A stretch of DNA of 64,000 nt from Hyphomicrobiales bacterium. GTDB taxonomy: Bacteria > Pseudomonadota > Alphaproteobacteria > Rhizobiales > Beijerinckiaceae. The stretch spans positions 310,001 to 374,000 of the forward strand of contig CAKNFJ010000002.1 of the NCBI GenBank assembly GCA_930633495.1, in the 5' to 3' direction. Of this stretch, positions 24,060-32,505 are shown in pieces (the stretch's first letter is position 1; each line of letters starts with the position of its first letter). The notes beneath the pieces were generated by a model that worked only from the letters and a program-made list of their open reading frames with translations, made no database searches and was not told the DNA's origin. The position numbers and the translations under genes were made by a program.

Positions 24060-25090
24060 AAAGGATAGCCGACGCGAGGGTAGCGGACGGGAGCAAACGC
24101 GATGCGCTCAGAGCCTAGGGGATGATACGATAACGAACGGGACGAGACGAGCGCATAGCGAACCCTCCCCTAGGGGTTGGGAGCCGAGGAAACGGGAGAA
24201 GAGGATATAGGCGCCGCCTCTCCCGGACGCGCCCGTTTCCTACCGGTCGGGAGGGACTCATATCGAAGGGGAGGGGCACATTCGCTCCCCTATCCTCGGA
24301 GTGCCTCTCGAACTGAACGCTCTCAAAGTGGATGAGCGCGACCACTCCCGGATCATGCGGGACGATCTCAAACTCTCCCGTCGGGGATACACGGCTAGGG
24401 GAGGGGACAGAAGGGGCGCGTAGGTGATCCGCGCCTAGTGGAGGCGATCCTCCAGTCCGGGACGATCGCTGATCCGAGAGGAGGATACCCTCCCGTTGGA
24501 GATAGGAGCCTACCGGACGTGCTCGTACGCGAGCGTTGAGAATGGGAGCGGCCGCTAGCGGAGAGAATGTCGAGCGCCGGTGGTCCAGCCAGAAAACGTC
24601 CTCCAACCAAGGCGGGGTCCGGCTCGGAGGGCGTTTTGGCCCGTTTGAAGGCCATTCCGACACACGGCAAAGGCAGTCAAAATGCGCCGCAAAAACAACC
24701 ACTTAGTCCGCAGTTCGCCTGCCTCTAGTGCGTGATTTGGCGGTGCCGGCGTCAAAATGCCTGTGCAAAGCCCGCTGGCGAGGCCTGGGCGAGAGCGAAT
24801 TCGGGCATGGAAGACGGGTCAGCATTCTCTGGAAGCGGGAGGGGCAGGTGCCGCGAAATTCGCCTATAGCTTTTGCTCCTACCGGTCACCTGAGATCGAC
24901 CGCGATCAGGTTCCGGGTCGGTCGCTGCGTCCCAGACGTTCTGGCGGATGCCGCATGGCTACGTCGGCGAAGATGCGTGCAGACAGCGCCTCTCCAATCC
25001 TTGCGCTCATCGTCGAGCTTGCTAGGCAAGGAATGTTGCGCAAATCCATCATTCCATTGCGCAACCGACATTCTGAGTTAGGTTTCTCGG

Positions 25091-25690
25091 ATGGACCTCC
25101 AACGCCGCAATCTCGAATCGCAGAAGTTGCTCGCCAGCAGACGCACAATCCTTGGCGTCGGAGCCGGATTGGTGGCAGCGAGCACGCTTGGTTGCACCCC
25201 GAACAAGGATGAGATGCAGGCGTCGGCCGCGCGCGGAAGTGACCGCGTAGCGTTTCGCGATACCGTTGCGTGGTTCCACCGCAATTCGGCTTCTGTGAGC
25301 ATCGCGCTCGTGCCCTTCATGATGACAAAGGAACAGAAGGACGCGGTGCTTGCCTATGGCGGCGTCGAGCCAACCCTTGGCACCTCCGAGAAGATGCTCG
25401 AAGTGCGCATCGACCTGAAGGACGATCGGGCGTCGAACCGCATCGTGGCCGAGCATGTCGACCAGGTTCGCCTGACCTTCTGGCACTTCGACGAGCCACC
25501 GGCGGTTTTCAACTTCAAAAAGGACAGCTGGAAGAGTCCCGAGATCGAGTTGATCAACGTTGACGGCGAGGCGAGGGCAGGTGGGTTCCTGATCGGAACC
25601 CTGCGCTCCCAGGCTCTGTATCAGGCTCCACGAGGAGGAACCGACGCGTATTCGGTGAACCTCGGCGGCATCGCGCTGAGCCTGGTCTAG
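25091..25690 (+). CDS. Probable exported lipoprotein (199 aa)
   Basis: N terminus SRRTILGVGAGLVAASTLGC combines a twin-Arg pair with a hydrophobic stretch and a lipobox-like STLGC, indicating export (Tat or Sec) and lipidation at the Cys near residue 35. The mature part has no recognised domain; it includes VSIALVPFMMTKEQKDAVLA and beta-rich segments near the end (DAYSVNLGGIALSLV). ATG 25091 is the only reasonable start and is followed by a normal n-region. It is isolated on the plus strand after a long non-coding region. Function unknown. Confidence 0.72.
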   Translation: MDLQRRNLESQKLLASRRTILGVGAGLVAASTLGCTPNKDEMQASAARGSDRVAFRDTVAWFHRNSASVSIALVPFMMTKEQKDAVLAYGGVEPTLGTSEKMLEVRIDLKDDRASNRIVAEHVDQVRLTFWHFDEPPAVFNFKKDSWKSPEIELINVDGEARAGGFLIGTLRSQALYQAPRGGTDAYSVNLGGIALSLV

Positions 25691-25698
25691 CCGCCGTC

Positions 25699-26058
25699 CT
25701 AGGCCTGGCGGATCGTGCGCAGGTTCTTGACCGCGAAGACGATGAAATCACCGCCCAGGGCGCGGTTGTCGAGCGCGTTCGAGAGGCCGGCCGCGTTTAG
25801 AACGTGGGCGAGGAGCCGCTGCGCATAGAGCTCCGGCGATCCATGTGACCGGGCCCAGCGCATCATCAATGGCGCGATGTCGGAAAAGCGCATCCGAGCA
25901 CTCACGCCCACCCGGACAGCGTCCCGGGCGGAGCGGTGATGGCGCAGGATCGCGGCAGCGCGGTCGATTGATTTGCCGCCCTCGGTTGCGAGTGCCTCGA
26001 GGCGGTCGAATTCAGCGTCGATGCGAGCGCGTTCTTCGGCAGTGAAAAGCGTGTTCAT
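25699..26058 (-). CDS. Hypothetical protein coupled to scpB (119 aa)
   Basis: Unrecognised helical protein of 119 residues: MNTLFTAEERARIDAEFDRL, a basic middle (AAAILRHHRSARDAVRVGV), and a C-terminal part with MMRWARSHGSPELYAQRLLA. It overlaps the end of scpB by 4 nt (ATGA), so it is the third gene of a scpA-scpB operon and may be a partner of those condensin subunits. No membrane segment or signal peptide. Confidence 0.7.
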   Translation of the reverse strand: MNTLFTAEERARIDAEFDRLEALATEGGKSIDRAAAILRHHRSARDAVRVGVSARMRFSDIAPLMMRWARSHGSPELYAQRLLAHVLNAAGLSNALDNRALGGDFIVFAVKNLRTIRQA

Positions 26059-26630
26059 GGCGATTTCTCGGTGTCTTCGCCCGCATCGGCGCGGGCAGGT
26101 GGAAGGGTCAGGAGGCCGGCGTCGCGAGCGCGCTCGAAGGCAGCGAGATCCGCGATACCGGCGAGGTTGAAGTGGTCCAGGAAAACCTCAGTCGTGCCCC
26201 AGGTCAGCGGCCGACCCGGGCCATCTCTCCGGCGGCCGGGGCGAACCAGATCGGATGCCAGCAAGACATCGAGAATGCCGGGCGACAGTTGGACACCACG
26301 GATGCGTTCGATCTCGGATCGCGTGACTGGCTGGTAGACCGCAATCGTGACGAGGGTTTCGAGCGCCGCTCTTGTGAGCCGAAGCGGCTCGTCAGCGAGC
26401 TCTCGCGCCAAGTCCGAAGCCTCTACCGCCGTACGGAGTGACCAGCCGAGCTGTGATTGGTGGAGCTGGACACCACGGCCCTCGTACTCTGCGGCCAGAG
26501 CACTGAGGACGTCATGCAGGACAGGGGCCCCGTGAGGCATCAAGAGCCTTGCGAGCTCGTCCTCTGGCATCGGGCCGGGCGAGCTGCGGAGCGCGGCTTC
26601 AACGACGCGTGCGGCTGCCTGGAGGCTCAT
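26055..26630 (-). CDS. scpB: Segregation and condensation protein B (ScpB)
   Basis: Kite-type winged-helix subunit of the SMC-ScpAB condensin, 191 aa. Recognisable pieces: an N-terminal EAALRSSPGPMPEDELARLL (family 'EAlLFaS..pl....la'), YEGRGVQLHQSQLGWSLRT (family 'Y....GieL....gg.y.l.T'), then RLTRAALETLVTIAVYQPVT and RSEIERIRGVQLSPGILDVL, and GRRRDGPGRPLTWGTTEVFLDHF, the standard C-terminal wing. It overlaps scpA by 4 nt. No smc gene is in the window, so it may work with a chromosomal or distant plasmid SMC. Confidence 0.92.
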   Translation of the reverse strand: MSLQAAARVVEAALRSSPGPMPEDELARLLMPHGAPVLHDVLSALAAEYEGRGVQLHQSQLGWSLRTAVEASDLARELADEPLRLTRAALETLVTIAVYQPVTRSEIERIRGVQLSPGILDVLLASDLVRPGRRRDGPGRPLTWGTTEVFLDHFNLAGIADLAAFERARDAGLLTLPPARADAGEDTEKSP

Positions 26631-27397
26631 CGAGCGCCCCCGGTGCTCTTGATGCCGATCGCGAGGTCCTGTTGCTGGACTTCGACCTTGCCCCGCTTGG
26701 CGAGTTCGAGAGCGGCAACATAGGTCGAAGCGACCTTCGATCGGGCGTGGATGATATCGACCGATTCCTCGCGGTCGACGAAGGTCAGGATGCTGGCGAA
26801 CCGGTCGTCAGGGATCCAGCTGTCACCCAGCGCGGCAATTGCCTCTTCGACTGAAAGGGTGACGTGGGGCTTCCTGACGGGCGCCTGAGCGGGTTGGAGC
26901 GTGTAGCGCGCTTCCCGGACGTATGCGGACAGGATTGCGTGCAGAGAGGCCTCCAGGCGCTTCCCAGGCCCCTTGGCGGCATCGAGGGCAGGGGAGGCGA
27001 ACCAATCGACCCCGAGCCGCGGGCGGGCCATCAGGGCCTCGCCGATCGACCGGAGCGCATCGAGGCGGCGGAGGCGGACCGCGAGGTCCTCGACAACCGC
27101 AGTGGCAGCAGCCTTTTCGTCCTTCGGAGCAGGGAGGAGGATCTTCGATTTCAGGTAGGCCAGATTGGCCATCATCACCAGCCAGTCGGCGGCCAGTTCG
27201 AGCCTGAAGCTTTGCGCCGAGCGAACCCAGGCGATGTACTGGTCGACGACGGCAAGGATCGAAATCTGCTCGATCTCGACACGGCGTTGACGGACGAGGT
27301 GCAGGAGGAGATCGAGCGGCCCTTCGAACGCGTCGATCGAGATGACCAGGGCTTCCTGGTCGTCATCCGCGCTGTCGAAGAAGGGGTCGATTGTCAT
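26627..27397 (-). CDS. scpA: Segregation and condensation protein A (ScpA)
   Basis: Kleisin subunit of bacterial condensin, 256 aa. The N terminus shows the kleisin signature FEGPLDLLLHLVRQRRVEIE followed by ISILAVVDQYIAWV and WLVMMANLAYLKSKILLP. The C-terminal winged helix includes SILTFVDREESVDIIHARSK and STYVAALELAKRGKVEVQQQ. It bridges SMC heads and binds ScpB. First gene of a three-gene coupled operon. An inverted repeat (27411-27420 / 27450-27459) lies just upstream of its start and could regulate it. Confidence 0.93.
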   Translation of the reverse strand: MTIDPFFDSADDDQEALVISIDAFEGPLDLLLHLVRQRRVEIEQISILAVVDQYIAWVRSAQSFRLELAADWLVMMANLAYLKSKILLPAPKDEKAAATAVVEDLAVRLRRLDALRSIGEALMARPRLGVDWFASPALDAAKGPGKRLEASLHAILSAYVREARYTLQPAQAPVRKPHVTLSVEEAIAALGDSWIPDDRFASILTFVDREESVDIIHARSKVASTYVAALELAKRGKVEVQQQDLAIGIKSTGGAR

Positions 27398-27410
27398 CGT
27401 ATGTCGCAGA

Positions 27411-27459
27411 TGCGGAGCTCAGGAGGCCATGGGAGGCGACAGAAATCCCGAGCTCCGCA
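27411..27459. repeat. Inverted repeat upstream of scpA
   Basis: TGCGGAGCTC (27411-27420) and GAGCTCCGCA (27450-27459) are perfect 10-bp arms separated by 29 bp, between the scpA start and the end of the outer-membrane protein gene. Confidence 0.7.
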
Positions 27460-27461
27460 CT

Positions 27462-27483
27462 GTTCCGATCAGCTGATCAGAAC
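27462..27483 (-). terminator. Hairpin at end of outer-membrane barrel gene
   Basis: GTTCCGATCAG/CTGATCAGAAC forms an 11-bp stem with one mismatch and no loop bases spare (27462-27472, 27473-27483), overlapping the stop of the gene ending at 27477. It may act as a terminator or simply be a palindrome. Confidence 0.4.
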
Positions 27484-28100
27484 TTGTAGGCGAGCCCAAC
27501 CTTGCCCGTCTGGGTGACGATGTCGGAGTTGATCCCGCTGACCGGCAGCTTGAGGGAGGCGAAGTCCGCATCGTAGTCGAGGCGCAGCGCGAAATTCGCG
27601 GCGATCTCGCGCTCGACGCCGACGCCGACCTTCAGGCCGCCCTGCCACTTCTTCTCGCTGAGGCCGGCGAAGAGGTCCTTCGCGGTGTAGTGCGAGTAGG
27701 CGTAGCCGACCTTGCCGAAGACCATCGTTTCCTTGTCGAACGCATAGCCGATGCGGCCGGCGCCGCCGAAGGTGTGGTCGCGACCGATCGAGAGGAGGCC
27801 GACGCCCGGCAGCACGGTGCTGTGCTCGCCGTTGGCGAAGTCGTACGACAGTTCGACGCCGGTGTAGATGCCGGAGCTCGTGATGCCGAAGCCGGCAAAG
27901 CCGCCACCGGTGAAGCCCTTCATGCCGAGATCGGTGGAGCCGAAGCCCGGGACGCCGAGAGCGGAGGTCTCGGCACTGGCGGAAACACCGCCGCCGGCGG
28001 CGCCGACATAGAAGCCGTAGGGCGACTGCGCATGGGCGGAGACGGATACGGCGGCCAGCGCGAGGAGGCTGGCGGAGGCGAGGACGAGCTTCCTCAACAT
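27477..28100 (-). CDS. Outer membrane beta-barrel protein (Omp25/RopB-like)
   Basis: Exported beta-barrel of 207 residues: signal peptide MLRKLVLASASLLALAAVSV cut after AHAQ, opening strand YGFYVGAAGGG, then alternating amphipathic strands (GGGFAGFGITSSGIYTGVEL, GGAGRIGYAFDKETMVFGKV), and a C-terminal GKVGLAYKF ending in Phe, the usual outer-membrane targeting signal. It belongs to the opacity/porin-like surface proteins common in Hyphomicrobiales. ATG 28100 follows GGAAAGGGA. Role is probably structural or surface-related. Confidence 0.88.
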   Translation of the reverse strand: MLRKLVLASASLLALAAVSVSAHAQSPYGFYVGAAGGGVSASAETSALGVPGFGSTDLGMKGFTGGGFAGFGITSSGIYTGVELSYDFANGEHSTVLPGVGLLSIGRDHTFGGAGRIGYAFDKETMVFGKVGYAYSHYTAKDLFAGLSEKKWQGGLKVGVGVEREIAANFALRLDYDADFASLKLPVSGINSDIVTQTGKVGLAYKF

Positions 28101-28230
28101 GATGCAATCCCTTTCCTTCGCCAGGACGATTCCTGAGGCGACTAGATCGAGGAGCGCATCGGTATGGAGGAATGTCAACGCGATCCTTGAACAAGTGCAA
28201 GGAATGCGTGGATGGACGTTTGGTCGAAGT

Positions 28231-28575
28231 TCAGAACTTGAAGGCCGAGCTGTCGCCCATCGAGACCTGCGCCTTCATGACCAGGGGAGGCGGTGAGAAT
28301 CGATCTCGCACCAGGTTCTGAGCCTCGACCGAAAGCCAAAGCGAGAAGGCGAAGCAGGAAGCCATCGTGATCAGGAGCCGGGCCGTGCCGATCCCTCTGA
28401 CCGATGTGTCCTGTTTGCGCTTGTTCCGGCGCGGAACCGCTTTGCCGCCGGGCGCGCGGTTCTGGACCCGGCGCTTCGGGGTGGTGTGGGCGGGAGCGAC
28501 GAAATCCGGGTCGAGCGGCGCTTTCGCACCGTGTCCGGCGTTCGGCTGGCGACGGGGGAGGGGCTTTCGATCCAT
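28231..28575 (-). CDS. Single-pass membrane hypothetical protein (114 aa)
   Basis: A basic, proline-rich N-terminal half (KPLPRRQPNAGHG, KRRVQNRAPGGKAVPRRNKR) precedes one hydrophobic segment (TARLLITMASCFAFSLWLSV, about residues 64-83) and a short C-terminal tail ending SSAFKF. Topology should be N-in with the tail in the periplasm. Unrecognised. It lies 39 nt downstream of the HNH gene in the same direction. Confidence 0.65.
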   Translation of the reverse strand: MDRKPLPRRQPNAGHGAKAPLDPDFVAPAHTTPKRRVQNRAPGGKAVPRRNKRKQDTSVRGIGTARLLITMASCFAFSLWLSVEAQNLVRDRFSPPPLVMKAQVSMGDSSAFKF

Positions 28576-28614
28576 GCTTCAAGCTACAGCGGCCGGGCGC
28601 CTTCGAAAAGGGGC

Positions 28615-30081
28615 TTAGCGTGCGATTGTTCGAAGGATTGAGTGCTCCTGACCAAGCATCCTGGCAACCACCTCGTCTGCGTCCCGAGCCTCGAAGGATC
28701 GCCCCTGATCGGTCCGAAATGCCAGGCCGGCGATTTGCTCTGGCGGAACGTTGGCGCGGTTGCTCTCCTGCAGGACCGGGGTGATCTGCGAGAGCGAGGA
28801 TTGGGCCGCGATGTGACTGAGGTCGATGACCCATTTGCTGATGCCGGATAGCTCGCGAAGGCGCTCGTTCGCAGCCGCGATGGATTCGGCCAATTCAGCG
28901 GGGCTCAAACGGGTGAGCGTGCGGCGGCGCTGCTCGATCGCGGCGGCCACCTCGTCACCCATGCCGTTCAGCTCCGCGAGGCGCCTGGCATGCCCCGAGT
29001 GAAAGAGCATATGGCAGCCCTTGCAGACGCAAAGAATGCCTGTCAGCCGCTGTACACCGACAGCCCCGTCCTCGTCTCCGATGGTCCAATCCCAGATCTC
29101 GTGGGCCTGGATTGTGGGCGGAGGGTCGTCGGGTTGATGGATGGCCTTGGCGATCGCGCTAGGACCTCGTCCGCCACAGATCGTGCATCGGTGGCCACTG
29201 GCGGCATAGGTCTGCTTACGGACGTGATCCCAATAGTCCCTATCGAACAGGCTCCACAGATTTTGCCCGGCGGCGTACAGAGGCAGGCTCGGCATGCTGA
29301 TAGCAGTCGGGGAGGGCCAGATTGCCATCGGCAAGAGCCGCCCGAAGGCCTGAAGGTCCATTTCGGGCGTCACGAACCAGGGCGACGCTCCCGACACAGA
29401 GATGTCCCTGATGGCGCCGAGGCGCTCAACTTGACCTGAAAGGGACGGTGGCACAGGCAGGTAGATACGGCGCTCTCGCGGTGCTGCGTTGGCAGTCGCG
29501 GTACGGTGAGCCTCCGTGCGCCCGCTGGCAGCTGCGAGTGCGGTCTCCTGCGCCCAATCTCGAACCAGCAGAAGGGCGTCCAGGCCACAGGCTGACGCCT
29601 GCTCGATCCATTCGTTCGATTTGCGCTTCCGGAGCAATGCCGTTGCCCGAGCGTGGATGCCGTCGCTTCGAGCCTTGATCGTGCGGCCAGGCGGCCCGAG
29701 GCGCCCCATGAGGGGAGCTGCCTTGCCCAGGTTCGCCAGGGATCTCTGCAGGCGGGAGACGCTATCCTTGGCGGCCTTCAGCTCAGCCAGGTTGCCATGC
29801 GCTCGTTCGCGGATGCTGAAAAGCGCGTCCTCAGCTGTCTGCAGGCGAACGACGGCGCGCCTATGAAGGCGTCCTAGCAACGGGATCGTCGCAACGGCCG
29901 AGGTCAGTTCGCAGCGGCGGCGGAGGCCCTCGATCGGCGCGTGTGCCTTGTCGAAAAGCGCATCGAGCTCGCGGCGGGAGGCGGAAAGGGTTGAGACGTT
30001 GAGCCGCGCAGCCGGAAGCGCCGCGCGCACCACGCGGCTTGCCGCGACGACGGCGCTATTCACCGATTCCTTGCCGCTCAT
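28615..30081 (-). CDS. HNH-type nuclease with DUF5710-like domain (488 aa)
   Basis: The C-terminal half carries a zinc-type HNH domain: HRCTICGGRGPS, then AHEIWDWTI, GILCVCKGCHMLFHSGHA, giving CxxC pairs and the H...N/H...H pattern. Before it is a segment typical of DUF5710 plasmid proteins: RIYLPVPPSLSGQVERLGAI, SPWFVTPEMDLQAFGRLLP. The N-terminal 200 residues are Arg-rich helices, possibly DNA binding. Start ATG 30081 is preferred; the longer frame upstream is not protein-like. A CAAGGAAT copy lies 19 nt upstream. Likely a DNA endonuclease; substrate unknown. Confidence 0.8.
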   Translation of the reverse strand: MSGKESVNSAVVAASRVVRAALPAARLNVSTLSASRRELDALFDKAHAPIEGLRRRCELTSAVATIPLLGRLHRRAVVRLQTAEDALFSIRERAHGNLAELKAAKDSVSRLQRSLANLGKAAPLMGRLGPPGRTIKARSDGIHARATALLRKRKSNEWIEQASACGLDALLLVRDWAQETALAAASGRTEAHRTATANAAPRERRIYLPVPPSLSGQVERLGAIRDISVSGASPWFVTPEMDLQAFGRLLPMAIWPSPTAISMPSLPLYAAGQNLWSLFDRDYWDHVRKQTYAASGHRCTICGGRGPSAIAKAIHQPDDPPPTIQAHEIWDWTIGDEDGAVGVQRLTGILCVCKGCHMLFHSGHARRLAELNGMGDEVAAAIEQRRRTLTRLSPAELAESIAAANERLRELSGISKWVIDLSHIAAQSSLSQITPVLQESNRANVPPEQIAGLAFRTDQGRSFEARDADEVVARMLGQEHSILRTIAR

Positions 30082-30099
30082 AATTGCTTTTGCCGATCC

Positions 30100-30152
30100 A
30101 TTCCTTGAGGAGTTTGTCCGCAATCCATGCAAGGTGGAAGGATTAATCCACC
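30100..30152. promoter_or_regulatory. Regulatory DNA with CAAGGAAT motif and AAGGATTAATCC palindrome
   Basis: In the gap between divergent genes, ATTCCTTG (30100-30107, minus-strand CAAGGAAT) is followed by GGTGG-N10-CCACC (30133-30137 with 30148-30152) enclosing AAGGATTAATCC (30138-30149). The same AAGGATTAATCC recurs at 57428-57439. Confidence 0.55.
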
Positions 30153-30252
30153 GCCCACATGAATCGAGGAAGCGGACCTTGACCATCATTCAAATTGACC
30201 CGAATGATCGAAGCCGTTCCTGAGGCCACCCCGAGGAATCGGCGCTACGTTA

Positions 30253-30813
30253 ATGAATTCGATCAGATCGATCCTCTTGCTCACAGCCTTGTCCATGGCG
30301 TCTCACGCCGTGGCGCAGGGTCCTGCGAGCCCGCCGACCTCAACTCCGGCCGCCCCCAGACCCGTTCCGGCTCAGCCTTCGTCACCGTCACAGCCGCCCC
30401 CAGGTCAGGATGCGCGTCAGAATCCATTCCTGCCGGTGAATACTGCAGAAGAGGACCGCCGGATCGCGGATCGGGAGCGGATGAAGGGGATCGTCAGGGA
30501 TCTCTTCCCCGAGCTGCGCAGCATGCTTCAGGGCGACTTCAACACCCTGCGCGGACAGGTCGATGAGGCGAAGCGCGGTCTCGAAGACACCAAGAAGCAG
30601 ATTTCGGATCTGGCTGCGAAGAACGCGCAGCTGCCGGCCCCGGGCACCCCTCAGCCCGCCACCCCCGCAACTCCCAAAGGTCCGAAGCTGCCGGAAGGCG
30701 CCAAGTTCATCGGATGTGTCAATGGAAAGGCCCTTTACCGTGACGGCAAGCAAGGTTTCAGCTTCACCTGGACCGGTGCGGAAGCGGAAGTTTTCGGCTG
30801 CGACGCTCGCTAG
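30253..30813 (+). CDS. Secreted proline-rich protein at head of pilus operon (186 aa)
   Basis: Exported protein with signal peptide MNSIRSILLLTALSMASHAV cut after AVAQ, a Pro/Ser/Thr-rich linker (residues ~22-55), a coiled coil (RSMLQGDFNTLRGQVDEAKR and the following residues), a second Pro-rich stretch, and a compact C-terminal module with two Cys (KFIGCVNGKALYRDG, AEVFGCDAR). In R64-type operons the gene just before the secretin encodes a pilus assembly protein (PilL/PilM); this one occupies that place but I see no direct homology. The next gene starts inside its 3' end, so the two are coupled. Confidence 0.7.
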   Translation: MNSIRSILLLTALSMASHAVAQGPASPPTSTPAAPRPVPAQPSSPSQPPPGQDARQNPFLPVNTAEEDRRIADRERMKGIVRDLFPELRSMLQGDFNTLRGQVDEAKRGLEDTKKQISDLAAKNAQLPAPGTPQPATPATPKGPKLPEGAKFIGCVNGKALYRDGKQGFSFTWTGAEAEVFGCDAR

Positions 30814-32503
30814 CGTCGCGCTGACCGCTCTCGTCTCCGGTTGCGGGCAGAACCTGCCGGAGCCGGGGCGTCTTCCGACCCAGTCCGAGGCACTCAAGGC
30901 AACCCAGGAGCGCTTCAACGCCGACGGCGGCGCGGTCGCGATCAAACGCATTCGCGTGCCGGCATCCTCGCTGCAGCCGCGTGCGGTTCGGCAGGGCGTC
31001 TCGGCCGCGCTTCGAGCCCGCCAGATCAGGGTGCAGTTCCCTGGGACCGACGGTACGGTGGCTGACCTCGTTCAGGCGCTCTCGGCCGCTGGCGTACAGC
31101 TCGCCTTCAGCTGGAGCGATCCGGTCGTTGGGACCTCATCCCCGACCACGTCTGGTGCGCCGGTTCGTCCGGGCGCAGCCCCTGCGGCTGCTTCGGTCTC
31201 CTCGGGTGGTGCTGGTAGCGGTGGTGACGCCGTCCTCAAGCGCCGGCTCCCTTTCCCGCAATATGACGGCACGCTCGGCGGGTTGCTCGATACCTTGAAG
31301 ACCGGCCTCGGCATCGTCTTCTGGCAGGAAGGCAACACGATCTTTCTGTCGGACAAGAACCGCTTCGCGATCGCCCTGCCTCAGAACGAGGACATCCTGA
31401 AGGGCGTCCAGGAATCGCTGCGCAATCTGGGGGCGACCGAGATCGTCATGTCGGTGGATGCCGGCAAGATCGTGTATTCGGCCAATCCGACCCTTCAGGA
31501 CGACATCATTGCGCCTTTCCTGAAGCGAACGGTCCGCAACCTGGCGACCGTCGACCTTCGGGTCGCCGTCGTCTCGCTGACGATGAACGACAAGTCGGCG
31601 CAAGGCTTCGACTGGAGCAAGTTCGCCGCGATCGTCGACCAGCGTCAGAAGGGCATCGCGGAAGCGCTGAGCGTCAAGGATGTCTCCCAGGCCGCGACCA
31701 ACACCACGATCGGGAACAACGGCACCGCGACGAACACCGTCAACTCTCTGGCGAACAGCAACGCTCCGCAGTCGATCCTGCCGACGACGGTCGTGAACCA
31801 GAAGGGCGGTGTCGTGGACCTGACGAAGACCGGGCTCGTGCTCGGCACAACGCAGGTCGGCACCCTCTTCGGCGCGCAGACGGTGACGTCGGTCTCGACG
31901 GCCATCGCCTTCCTGTCGACGTTCGGCAACACGAACGTCACCCAGAACGTCGAGCTCCGCACGCTCTCGGGCCGTCAGGTGAAGATCCGCTCCGGTGACG
32001 AGATTCCCTATGTGAAGGGCATCGGCATCGGCACGCTCGGCTCGGCCGGCACCGCGGCTGCGAACGGGACCGCCGGCGGCAGCTCGAACTCGAACACGCT
32101 CGGCACCGCCCAGACCGAGACGGTGAAGACTGGCCTTACGGTCGAGATGGTTCCGCGTTTCGACTCCGACGCCGAGCTGGTCACCACCGATCTGAAGATG
32201 GAGCTGAAGTCGCTCGTCGAGTTCGTGAAGCTCGATGCGGGCAATCAGCTCGGCAGCCTCACGCAGCCGCGAACCCAGGACCAGGAGCTCTCGAACATCG
32301 TGCGCATGCGTGCCGGCCAGACCGCGGTCATCGGCGGCATCCAGTACGATCAGGAACAGTTCGACGGCAACGAGCCGACATTCCTGCGGGACAAGATGCG
32401 GGCTCGCAGCCAGTCGGCCGGCTACCGGGCGCAGAACGTCACCCGCAACGCGCTCTTCATCATCCTGCAGCCCACCGTGACGACCTACGAACCGGTGGAG
32501 TGA
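30776..32503 (+). CDS. pilN: PilN-type secretin lipoprotein
   Basis: Outer-membrane secretin that would form the pilus channel. GTG 30776 gives a lipoprotein signal MRKRKFSAATLASVALTALV with lipobox VSGC (Cys at residue 23). N-terminal N-domains are followed by a Gly/Ser-rich linker and the secretin core: NLATVDLRVAVVSLTMNDKS, many Thr/Asn-rich strands, KIRSGDEIPYVKG, KTGLTVEMVPRFDSDAEL, and RMRAGQTAVIGGIQYDQEQF. Length (575 aa) is usual for PilN of IncI thin pili. It overlaps the preceding gene and is followed by PilO, PilP and PilQ in the R64 order. Confidence 0.88.
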   Translation: MRKRKFSAATLASVALTALVSGCGQNLPEPGRLPTQSEALKATQERFNADGGAVAIKRIRVPASSLQPRAVRQGVSAALRARQIRVQFPGTDGTVADLVQALSAAGVQLAFSWSDPVVGTSSPTTSGAPVRPGAAPAAASVSSGGAGSGGDAVLKRRLPFPQYDGTLGGLLDTLKTGLGIVFWQEGNTIFLSDKNRFAIALPQNEDILKGVQESLRNLGATEIVMSVDAGKIVYSANPTLQDDIIAPFLKRTVRNLATVDLRVAVVSLTMNDKSAQGFDWSKFAAIVDQRQKGIAEALSVKDVSQAATNTTIGNNGTATNTVNSLANSNAPQSILPTTVVNQKGGVVDLTKTGLVLGTTQVGTLFGAQTVTSVSTAIAFLSTFGNTNVTQNVELRTLSGRQVKIRSGDEIPYVKGIGIGTLGSAGTAAANGTAGGSSNSNTLGTAQTETVKTGLTVEMVPRFDSDAELVTTDLKMELKSLVEFVKLDAGNQLGSLTQPRTQDQELSNIVRMRAGQTAVIGGIQYDQEQFDGNEPTFLRDKMRARSQSAGYRAQNVTRNALFIILQPTVTTYEPVE

Positions 32504-32505
32504 TC

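Larger units (their letters stand above)
23785..25090. other. Gene-free palindrome-rich region upstream of parA, candidate centromere
   Basis: About 1.3 kb without a convincing gene on either strand. The part at 23,850-24,560 is unusual: short motifs such as CGGGACGAT (24013, 24358, 24458), CTCCCGT and GATAGG recur, and several perfect inverted repeats occur. Composition swings between runs of G, runs of C and AT-rich patches, unlike the neighbouring coding DNA. Position next to parA suggests a parS-type centromere. From about 24,700 to 25,090 nothing recognisable is seen. Confidence 0.5.

Noticed and set aside
24115..24702. Minus-strand open frame of 195 codons in the region upstream of parA
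   Set aside because: The translation is rich in Pro, Arg and Ser with no domain-like pattern and covers the palindrome-rich block; no ribosome site.
24757..25212. Plus-strand open frame of 151 codons before the lipoprotein gene
   Set aside because: It overlaps the start of a better supported gene in another frame and has no protein-like composition.
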